DNA from: Comamonadaceae bacterium UBA2237
Lineage (GTDB): Bacteria; Pseudomonadota; Gammaproteobacteria; Burkholderiales; Burkholderiaceae_C
Direction of reading: 5' to 3'
Assembly (NCBI GenBank): GCA_002347905.1
Contig: DDYJ01000125.1
Coordinates: 1-6,563 of the forward strand
DNA length: 6,563 nucleotides
Position numbers and translations under genes: made by a program. The notes beneath the pieces are model-generated. The model ran no database searches and was not told the origin of the DNA. It saw only the letters and a program-made list of their open reading frames with translations. Positions within the stretch are counted from its first letter, which is position 1, and every line of letters begins with the position of its first letter. This document shows positions 1-5,649 of the stretch, piece after piece.

Positions 1-275
1 GAATAACGCACGCCAGGTTGTGCGGCCAAATGAATGACGCGCTGCGGTTTGAAGTCCGCAAACAATGCTTGTGTCTTTGCAGCGTCTGATAAATCTAAGT
101 GGGCAAACTTGAAGTTACTGGCATTTTGCAATTCGGCCAAGCGGTCTTGTTTGAGTGCGGGGTCGTAATAGGTATTGAGGCTATCCACGCCGAGTACCTC
201 GTCGCCTCGCGAGAGGAGTTTTTGGGAGGTGTGCATGCCGATGAATCCAGCAGCACCGGTGAGCATGATTTTCAT
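1..275 (-). CDS. NAD-dependent sugar-nucleotide epimerase, UDP-glucuronate 4-epimerase-like (N-terminal 91 residues; runs off the left edge)
   Basis: This is the N-terminal Rossmann part of an extended short-chain dehydrogenase/epimerase. The first residues form beta1 and the dinucleotide-binding glycine motif TGAAGFIG (G7, G10, G13). D31 ends beta2, the usual place for the acid that binds the NAD ribose. Residues 31-46 (VDSLNTYYDPALKQDRL region) and HLAAQPGVRY at 82-91 resemble the UDP-glucuronate 4-epimerase (CapI/LpsL-type) branch more than GalE. The known reaction of that branch is UDP-GlcA to UDP-GalA in the cytoplasm. The catalytic Tyr-x-x-x-Lys lies beyond the window, so activity and exact substrate cannot be confirmed. 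The ATG overlaps the stop of the upstream phosphatase as ATGA, with an AAGAAAGAAG purine stretch just upstream inside that gene, which suggests translational coupling. It could instead act on another UDP- or dTDP-sugar. Confidence 0.88.
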   Translation of the reverse strand, partial: MKIMLTGAAGFIGMHTSQKLLSRGDEVLGVDSLNTYYDPALKQDRLAELQNASNFKFAHLDLSDAAKTQALFADFKPQRVIHLAAQPGVRY

Positions 276-979
276 GGGGCTTCTTTCTTTTGAAAGCGCA
301 GACCAAAACAAGTTGCGATGACGCAAGCAGAAAAATACACCGTCCAAAACGAGAACACGATGTCACTCAAGAAATGGTTGCCTTGCAAGATACGCCCCAA
401 ACCCACAAATGAACCCAATACCAAACCTACCAATAACCAATAACGGCGCTTTAGTACCCAAGCCAAACTAAGCCAGTAAAAGCCCATCGCTGCGTGGCCG
501 CTGACAAATGAGCAATTGGTGTCGCATTCTTGGGCAGGTTGCATCGGGGGGGTGTACTGATGCTCGCCACCAAAGTTTTGGGTTTCAAAAGGTCTAGCGC
601 GGCCCCAATGCTCTTTCCATACGCCATTGACTATGAGGCCTGGACCCACAAAGAGGACCGCCAACAAAAATACAGCCAAGCGTCTGTTGAACTGTTTGGC
701 TAAAGCATCTTTTCTGGGGCCACTGAAATAAGTCCAAGCTAGATAAGCTAATAAAACAGCTATGACCACAAAATGCATTTGCGCAAACACTTCGTAGGAC
801 AACATGACGATGGGATGTTTGCTGTAGGCAAAACCTAAATCTGGCGTGAAGAATTGTTGGCTCACCCAAACATCAGCGTTAGGCACTGCTACAAAGAAAG
901 CCACACATCCCACAAAGCACAAAAGGTCTGCCCTAAAGAGGTGTTCCATTCTGGGAAGTGGGAAAGGTGTGAACTTCAA
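272..979 (-). CDS. PAP2-superfamily membrane phosphatase, LpxE/LpxF-like candidate
   Basis: This 235-residue protein has about six hydrophobic segments (roughly 18-34, 66-84, 100-118, 163-176, 182-200, 206-226) and the full acid-phosphatase signature. K122 begins KEHWGRARP (K-x6-RP, R129-P130), SGH lies at 160-162, and R196-x5-H202-x3-D206 completes the site. PAP2 enzymes with this layout hydrolyse lipid phosphates at the periplasmic face. Lipid A 1- or 4'-phosphatases (LpxE, LpxF) and undecaprenyl-pyrophosphate phosphatases belong to this superfamily. The motif loop carries two cysteines (ECDTNCSFVSGH, C152 and C156) that could form a disulfide. The first available start is TTG at 979, and an ATG follows at 949 (residue 11). 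Neither has a strong ribosome binding site, so the start is uncertain. It shares an operon with the epimerase downstream. An LPS target is inferred from context; carrier-lipid recycling is the main alternative. Confidence 0.9.
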   Translation of the reverse strand: MKFTPFPLPRMEHLFRADLLCFVGCVAFFVAVPNADVWVSQQFFTPDLGFAYSKHPIVMLSYEVFAQMHFVVIAVLLAYLAWTYFSGPRKDALAKQFNRRLAVFLLAVLFVGPGLIVNGVWKEHWGRARPFETQNFGGEHQYTPPMQPAQECDTNCSFVSGHAAMGFYWLSLAWVLKRRYWLLVGLVLGSFVGLGRILQGNHFLSDIVFSFWTVYFSACVIATCFGLRFQKKEAP

Positions 980-1006
980 TGCGCGCTTTCTGGGAAGAAT
1001 GGCCGT

Positions 1007-1036
1007 ATTTAAGGGCTATCGCACTAATTTCGTAAA
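1007..1036 (-). promoter_or_regulatory. Candidate sigma70-type promoter for the phosphatase-epimerase pair
   Basis: Read on the minus strand, TTTACG (1036-1031) is followed after 18 bases by TTAAAT (1012-1007). Each hexamer matches four of six consensus positions. Transcription would start near base 1000, giving a leader of about 20 bases before the TTG at 979. The -35-like hexamer lies inside the plus-strand CGTAAAAT element, so the two promoters would overlap. The call rests only on hexamer matches and position. Confidence 0.3.
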
Positions 1037-1038
1037 AT
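1033..1038 (+). promoter_or_regulatory. -10-like TAAAAT in front of the plus-strand gene run
   Basis: TAAAAT matches five of six bases of the sigma70 -10 box and ends six bases before the GTG start at 1045. No convincing -35 hexamer is seen 16-19 bases upstream. If used, transcription would begin at or within a few bases of the start codon, giving a leaderless or nearly leaderless message. That fits the absence of a ribosome binding site there. The same octamer CGTAAAAT recurs before leuC. Confidence 0.35.
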
Positions 1039-1044
1039 CTTGCA

Positions 1045-1959
1045 GTGCGGCTAATCAAAATTTTACTTGCTCTGACCACCAGCTGTGTCTTTTTGGCCTG
1101 GTGGTTCACCCATGGGATGCCAGCAAGCCTTGCACAAGATTTTTTAGCGCTGCCTTGGACAGTTGTGGTCTTGGCAGTCTTGGGCTTAGTTCTCACTTAT
1201 TTGTTACGTGGTTGGCGTGTGTGTCGCGAGTTCAAGCAATTTCCCAAAATGCGTTTCGGTGCGGCATTGCAGGTGGTACTTTGGCACAACGCGTCGGTTA
1301 ATGTGATGCCATTTCGTTCTGGTGAAGCAGCGTTTCCTTGGTTGCTTAACCGTCGGTTTGATATTTCGTTCCCTCGGGCTACTGCATCGCTTCTCTGGTT
1401 GCGCATTCAAGATGCTTGTGTTGTGCTGATGTTGGGGATTTGGGTGCTTGCTGATATCGAACTGCTTGTGCGTGTGTTGCTAAGCATCGGATTGGTAGTT
1501 GCCGCTTTGTTATTCGCCCAATGGAGCCGAGTCGCGTCACCAACGCCTTTCACCCAATGGCCTTGGAAATACTTGAATGGGTTTAGACAAGCATTGGCTG
1601 AATCTAATGCGCACTCACCAGAAGGTTGGTGGGTCACCCTAGCCAACTGGCTGATCAAACTCAGTGTGCAAGCGATGTTGTTTGCATCCTTGCTGCAAGT
1701 TGGATTTCAAACAGGCTTGGCGGGAACTTTTGGCGCCGAATTAGCAGCCGTCACCCCTTTGCAGGGAGTTGCAGGCATAGGTAGCTATGAGGCAGCGAGT
1801 GCTGCAGCCATGTTGCCTTGGGGTGTGGAGTGGTCGGTAGGATTGCGCACTGCACTGGTGGTGCACTTGGTTGTGCTTATTTGCGCGTTGGGATGTGCAG
1901 CAATAGCAGGACTTGTTTCCGCTTTCACACCCACCCCACCCCCTGATACTGCTGCTTAA
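1045..1959 (+). CDS. Flippase-like integral membrane protein (LPG_synthase_TM / UPF0104 family)
   Basis: This 304-residue, very hydrophobic protein has about seven or eight membrane segments and no recognisable soluble domain. Two stretches are typical of the family that includes the MprF flippase domain, AglD-like proteins and HpnL. They are NVMPFRSGEAAFPWLL at 86-101 with the conserved polar residues R91, G93 and E94, and TPLQGVAGIGSYEAASAAAM at 237-256. A short Pro-rich tail (TPTPPP) ends the protein. Members are implicated in moving lipids or lipid-linked sugars across membranes. Position next to a polyprenyl-phosphate GT2 and a GT39 enzyme suggests it turns the charged carrier over (inference). 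GTG at 1045 is the first possible start, because a TAA in the same frame lies at 1033. No Shine-Dalgarno sequence is visible, and the next Met (residue 25) would remove the first membrane helix. The gene ends 25 bases before the GT2 gene. Confidence 0.85.
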   Translation: MRLIKILLALTTSCVFLAWWFTHGMPASLAQDFLALPWTVVVLAVLGLVLTYLLRGWRVCREFKQFPKMRFGAALQVVLWHNASVNVMPFRSGEAAFPWLLNRRFDISFPRATASLLWLRIQDACVVLMLGIWVLADIELLVRVLLSIGLVVAALLFAQWSRVASPTPFTQWPWKYLNGFRQALAESNAHSPEGWWVTLANWLIKLSVQAMLFASLLQVGFQTGLAGTFGAELAAVTPLQGVAGIGSYEAASAAAMLPWGVEWSVGLRTALVVHLVVLICALGCAAIAGLVSAFTPTPPPDTAA

Positions 1960-1984
1960 TTGATTTGATGAACTGCGTGACTCC

Positions 1985-3007
1985 ATGAACACTTCTATCT
2001 CCATGCCTTCTGCATTGCCTGACCATTCGCTCTCCATCGTTGTGCCGATGCACAACGAAATGGAGAACGTGCAGCCTTTGGTCGCGCGGGTCCAAGAGTG
2101 CTTGGGCAACTACCCATGGCCTTGGGAATTGATCTTGGTAGACGACGGCAGCACCGACGGTACGCGTGAAGCGATTGAACAAGCCGCCAAACAAAGCCAA
2201 GGGTTTGTGCGTTTGGTAGAACTCGCACGCAACTTCAAACAAACTGCCGCCATGCAGGCTGGCATAGACGCTGCACGGGCGGATGTGATCGTGACCATGG
2301 ACGGCGATTTGCAAAACGACCCCATCGACATCCCACGCATGGTGGCCAGATTGTTGAATGAAGAACTCGATTTAGTCGCTGGTTGGCGCAAAGATCGTAA
2401 AGACAATATGGTGATGCGCAAGATTCCTTCGCAAATTGCGAATGCATTGATCGCACGTATGACAGGCATCGCACTTAAAGACAATGGATGCAGCCTGAAA
2501 GTGTTTCGCGCTAGCACGTTAAAACGCGTACGTTTGTATGGCGAGATGCACCGCTTTATTCCAGCTTGGTTGTCCACCGTGACATCAAGTAAGCGCATCG
2601 CACAAGAAGTGGTGACGCACCATCCGCGTATCCATGGTGAATCTAAATACGGCATTTCTCGCACCTTCCGTGTGCTGCTGGATTTGTTTTTTGTCTATTT
2701 CTTTATGCGTTATCGGGCCAGACCTGGGCACTTTTTTGGTGGCATTGGTTTGGGCTTATTGGGTGTTGGCTCCTTGATCTTGACGTATCTCTCTTTCGTC
2801 AAGTTTTATCTAGGCGAGGACATCGGCACACGGCCTTTGTTATTTGGTGGCTTTTTCTTAGTGATTGCAGGTGTGCAAATGTTGACGACTGGCATCTTGG
2901 CCGAGGTGTTGGTGCGCGTGTTGTTCGAATCGGGTAACAGCAAGTCTTATCTGGCGCGTGAAACGCCGATGCCAGCAGCAAATGAAGGTTGGCATTTGCC
3001 CCGCTAA
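1985..3007 (+). CDS. Polyprenyl-phosphate glycosyltransferase, GT2 family (DPM1/GtrB/ArnC/RgtE-like)
   Basis: This 340-residue enzyme pairs an N-terminal GT-A domain with two C-terminal membrane helices (about 250-272 and 286-312), the normal layout and length for bacterial polyprenyl-phosphate sugar synthases. Visible motifs are SIVVPMHNE at 17-25, VDDGSTDG at 52-59 (nucleotide-binding Asp pair), MDGDLQ at 105-110 (metal-binding DxD-type), GWRKDRKDN at 133-141, DNGCSLK at 166-172 and HGESKYG at 217-223. The known family reaction moves a sugar from a nucleotide donor to dolichyl or undecaprenyl phosphate at the cytoplasmic membrane face. The sugar cannot be read from the sequence. The neighbouring UDP-GlcA epimerase-like gene suggests galacturonate, as with RgtE, and a hexose or Ara4N-type sugar is the alternative. 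ATG 1985 is chosen; ATG 2003 also keeps the whole domain. Ribosome-binding complementarity is weak, so coupling to the preceding gene is plausible. Confidence 0.93.
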   Translation: MNTSISMPSALPDHSLSIVVPMHNEMENVQPLVARVQECLGNYPWPWELILVDDGSTDGTREAIEQAAKQSQGFVRLVELARNFKQTAAMQAGIDAARADVIVTMDGDLQNDPIDIPRMVARLLNEELDLVAGWRKDRKDNMVMRKIPSQIANALIARMTGIALKDNGCSLKVFRASTLKRVRLYGEMHRFIPAWLSTVTSSKRIAQEVVTHHPRIHGESKYGISRTFRVLLDLFFVYFFMRYRARPGHFFGGIGLGLLGVGSLILTYLSFVKFYLGEDIGTRPLLFGGFFLVIAGVQMLTTGILAEVLVRVLFESGNSKSYLARETPMPAANEGWHLPR

Positions 3008-3011
3008 CTTG

Positions 3012-4466
3012 ATGCTCGCGACGCGCCCCGCCATTGCTCTGACTGCTTGCTGCCTGATAGCGCTGGCGATTTGGCGCTTTTTTGTAGCGAGCGCATTGCC
3101 GTTTTCCATCGACGAGGCGTATTACGTGGCGTGGTCTAAAACGCCTGATTGGGGCTACTGGACCAAGCCACCTTTTATTGCCTGGGCAATTGGTGCTGCG
3201 CGGTGGGTTTGCGGTGAGTCTACAGGCTGTGTGCGTAGCGTTGCATTGCTGAGCTTTCCTGTGACCAGCGTTATCGTGGGGCTGTTGACATGGCGTATTG
3301 CTAAGAATGTATGGGCAGCAGCTTGTGCTGCAGTTTTGTTCTCCACCCTACCCTTGGGCATGTTTTACGGCATCGCAGCAACGACCGACGCTTTACTTTT
3401 GTTGTGCTGGGCCGCCGCGATGTGGAGTTTGTTGGAGGCACTGCATGGCAAACAATGGGGTTGGATTGCTCTTGGTATTTGTGTAGGACTTGGTATGTTG
3501 GCCAAGTACTCCATGGCAGTGATTGGCCTGTCGATTGTGCTCACGCTTTTGCATCCTGATTGGCGTGTGCAATATAAAAAGCCTTGGGCCTATTTCAGTG
3601 CATTGGTCGCTTTGATAGTCTTCGCGCCGAATATTGCTTGGAATTTGGCCAACCAAATGCCAACGTTTTCTCATACCGCTGGCATTTCGCACGGGGGCAA
3701 TGGCTATGGACTGAACTGGCAGTCTTTATTGGAGTTTGAAGCTGCGCAATTGGTTGTTGGCGGGCCCTTGTTGGTTGTGGCGTTTGCAATGTGGCTGACG
3801 CGCAAAGAATGGCGCACCAATGCAGACGCATGGTTATTACTGTGTTTTGCATTGCCCATGTTTTTGGTGATATCCGCACAAGCATTGCTCGCGCGAGCGC
3901 ATGCGAATTGGGCGTCGCCCACTTATTTGGCTTTGACTGTGGCTAGCGTTGTGTTTTTATGGACAAGAAAAGGATTTTTTGGCAAACCCGCTCTGGCGCT
4001 GACCTTGGTGATGAATTTAGTTCTTGGTGCGGTGCTTTACCATTTTGAAAACCTGGTAGCTAAGCCATTGGGGATCACCCCTTCCGCGCATACAGACCCC
4101 TATTGGGCATTGCGTAATTGGCCTGATGCTATCGATGCGGTAAAGAACACACTGACAGACACCTTGCCCCAAGAAGAATGGCGTATTGCCTCTGACGACA
4201 GGGGCATGTTGTCGATTGGACAAGCGGTTCTACACTTACCAGCTGGTGCCACTTTGGGGTGGCAACGCAGCAATGCGCCACAAAACCATTTTGAACAACG
4301 TTTTCCTTTGACCAAGACTCCCCAACAACGCGTGCTATTAATTACGCAAGCTAGCCAAGCTGAAGTGTTGGCAAACTTTCCTCATGCGCAGTTTGCAAAG
4401 CAGATCGATGCAGATAAATTACCTGACGGCGCTTTGCATTTCACCGCTTGGTGGATCAACCCCTAA
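3012..4466 (+). CDS. GT39/ArnT-like integral membrane glycosyltransferase (PMT_2 type)
   Basis: From ATG 3012 the protein has 484 residues, with about ten or more membrane helices followed by a periplasmic C-terminal portion from about residue 350. Family marks are the acidic DEAYY at 34-38 in the first periplasmic loop (likely catalytic D34/E35), WTKPP at 50-54, TTDALLLL at 124-131, GLGMLAKYSM at 159-168, PNIAWN at 206-211 and HANWASPTY at 297-305. Relatives (ArnT, RgtA-D, PMTs) transfer sugars from polyprenyl-phosphate carriers to lipid A, core or protein at the periplasmic face. The preceding GT2 gene is the natural maker of its donor. The start is uncertain. ATG 3012 lies just before the first helix and four bases after the previous stop. 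TTG 3009, ATG 2982 and GTG 2958 are also open, the last two overlapping the GT2 gene. The acceptor is unproven; adjacency to lptF favours LPS. Confidence 0.9.
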   Translation: MLATRPAIALTACCLIALAIWRFFVASALPFSIDEAYYVAWSKTPDWGYWTKPPFIAWAIGAARWVCGESTGCVRSVALLSFPVTSVIVGLLTWRIAKNVWAAACAAVLFSTLPLGMFYGIAATTDALLLLCWAAAMWSLLEALHGKQWGWIALGICVGLGMLAKYSMAVIGLSIVLTLLHPDWRVQYKKPWAYFSALVALIVFAPNIAWNLANQMPTFSHTAGISHGGNGYGLNWQSLLEFEAAQLVVGGPLLVVAFAMWLTRKEWRTNADAWLLLCFALPMFLVISAQALLARAHANWASPTYLALTVASVVFLWTRKGFFGKPALALTLVMNLVLGAVLYHFENLVAKPLGITPSAHTDPYWALRNWPDAIDAVKNTLTDTLPQEEWRIASDDRGMLSIGQAVLHLPAGATLGWQRSNAPQNHFEQRFPLTKTPQQRVLLITQASQAEVLANFPHAQFAKQIDADKLPDGALHFTAWWINP

Positions 4467-4478
4467 TCGCTTCAAGCT

Positions 4479-5579
4479 ATGTTGTTTCAAAGTTCGTTAC
4501 GCAAAGAGTTAGCTCGCAGTTTTGGCGCCACCTTGGTGGTATTGGTGACGATTGTGATGACGATGATTTTGATCCGCATATTGGGTCAAGCGTCTGCGGG
4601 CAAAGTCAATCCAACAGAAATCGGTTTGATCATGGGTTACAACCTGATTGGACAGATGCCCACAGTGCTCACATTAAGTTTGTTTGTAGCGACGGTTGGC
4701 ACGATTTCGCGCATGTATATGGAAAGCGAAATGGTGATTTGGCTATCGAGCGGACAAAGCATGTGGTCGTTTGTGCGCCCCATCATCCAGTTCACTTGGC
4801 CCACCTTAATCGTGGTGTTTATCTTGGTGATTTTTGTGTGGCCATGGTCAAACAAGCAAACTACCGATTTAAAAGAACGCTTTGAGCGACGCGGCGATTT
4901 AGAGAGGGTTGCACCAGGACAGTTTCAAGAATCAGCCAATGGTTTGCGGGTGTTTTTTATCGATAAGTCGAGTTTGCAAAACAAGCAAGGAAAGAATGTT
5001 TTTATCTCGGCTGCTGACCAAGGGAAACAGTCGATGACTTCCTCGCACAGTGGACACATTGAGATGATTGGCGAAGACCGATTCTTGATGCTAGAAACTG
5101 GCCAACGCGTTGAACAAGCGTTGGGCCAAGCAGAGATGAAAGTGAGCGAATTCAAAATCTACGGCACCCGTACCGACGAAGACAGCGAAACCATCGCCCT
5201 ACCCTCAACCCGATCCATCCCCACCGTGGTTTTGTTGCAAAACCCTACGCCCTCCAATATGGGGGAATTCAGCTGGCGCATCGGCCTCATTGCATCCACC
5301 TTCAATTTAATGGTGATCGCCCTAGCCATTACCAGCGCCAACCCGCGCGTGGGACGCGGCGGTAATTTGGCCTTGGCGATGCTGATGTTTTTGACTTACA
5401 CCAACTTCATCAACCTCGGGCAAGCCTTGGTGAACGACGGAAAGATCCAATGGTTGGTGTTTTTGTTCACCTTGCACGGCGGAACTTTGCTGCTCAGCTT
5501 GGCCTGGCTGACGTTACGGGCAAATAACTGGACTTGGCGGCAGTTGTTGCCGCGGAAAACTAAACCTCAAGCCACTTAG
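4479..5579 (+). CDS. lptF: LPS export ABC transporter permease LptF
   Basis: LptF pairs with LptG in the inner membrane and, powered by LptB, extracts LPS into the LptC-A-D bridge. The 366-residue length and layout fit. Three N-terminal helices (about 13-34, 56-76, 100-122) are followed by a periplasmic beta-jellyroll domain (about 126-260) and three C-terminal helices (about 265-286, 296-315, 324-347). The opening MLFQSSLRKELARSFGATL and the coupling-helix segment SRMYMESEMVIWLSSG at 77-92 are characteristic of betaproteobacterial LptF. The ATG lies 12 bases after the GT39 stop, so it is probably co-transcribed with the glycosyltransferases, a link that favours LPS as their target. No lptG follows; leuC does. 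Codon style shifts within the gene, with C-ending codons about 23% before base 5160 and about 42% after (hand count). Confidence 0.95.
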   Translation: MLFQSSLRKELARSFGATLVVLVTIVMTMILIRILGQASAGKVNPTEIGLIMGYNLIGQMPTVLTLSLFVATVGTISRMYMESEMVIWLSSGQSMWSFVRPIIQFTWPTLIVVFILVIFVWPWSNKQTTDLKERFERRGDLERVAPGQFQESANGLRVFFIDKSSLQNKQGKNVFISAADQGKQSMTSSHSGHIEMIGEDRFLMLETGQRVEQALGQAEMKVSEFKIYGTRTDEDSETIALPSTRSIPTVVLLQNPTPSNMGEFSWRIGLIASTFNLMVIALAITSANPRVGRGGNLALAMLMFLTYTNFINLGQALVNDGKIQWLVFLFTLHGGTLLLSLAWLTLRANNWTWRQLLPRKTKPQAT

Positions 5580-5616
5580 AAGCTCTGCTAGCCGGCGCTT
5601 GCTAAATCCTCCCGCG

Positions 5617-5622
5617 TAAAAT
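5617..5622 (+). promoter_or_regulatory. -10-like TAAAAT upstream of leuC
   Basis: TAAAAT (within CGTAAAAT, 5615-5622) sits 27 bases before the leuC ATG, giving a predicted start near 5629 and a leader of about 20 bases that just covers the ribosome binding site. No good -35 box is seen at standard spacing. The 70-base gap after lptF contains no convincing terminator hairpin with a T run, so read-through from lptF is also possible. Confidence 0.35.
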
Positions 5623-5634
5623 GACGGGTTGCTC

Positions 5635-5643
5635 AAGAGGAAG
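5635..5643 (+). promoter_or_regulatory. Shine-Dalgarno site of leuC
   Basis: AAGAGGAAG lies six bases before the ATG at 5650 (AGAGG core with nine). It is the strongest ribosome binding site in the window and fixes the leuC start. The plus-strand envelope genes lack anything comparable. Confidence 0.8.
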
Positions 5644-5649
5644 ACCCCC

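Noticed and set aside
99..293. Small plus-strand open frame opposite the epimerase
   Set aside because: The minus strand here encodes an unmistakable Rossmann N-terminus; the plus-strand peptide is its shadow.
2110..2664. 184-residue open frame on the minus strand opposite the GT2 gene
   Set aside because: It is antisense to the conserved GT2 domain and reads as a low-quality, Arg/Ser-rich shadow with no motif.
1045..4466. Gtr-type O-antigen glucosylation cassette (gtrA-gtrB-gtrS) as an explanation of the membrane protein plus two transferases
   Set aside because: The membrane protein is about 300 residues with LPG_synthase_TM motifs, much larger than the roughly 120-residue GtrA, and the third gene has GT39/ArnT motifs. 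Not fully excluded as a functional analogue.
4448..4885. 145-residue open frame on the plus strand overlapping the end of the GT39 gene and the start of lptF
   Set aside because: It lies in another frame of two well-supported genes, its translation shows no domain or membrane pattern, and it has no ribosome binding site.
5587..5604. GCTAGC...GCTTGCTA inverted-repeat-like stretch after lptF as a terminator
   Set aside because: The pairable stem is only about four bases and no T run follows.
5608..5640. CCTC (5608-5611) pairing with GAGG (5637-5640) to hide the leuC ribosome binding site in read-through RNA
   Set aside because: The pairing is four bases closing a loop with only a weak inner CCCG/CGGG stem, and a transcript from the proposed -10 at 5617 would not contain the first arm.
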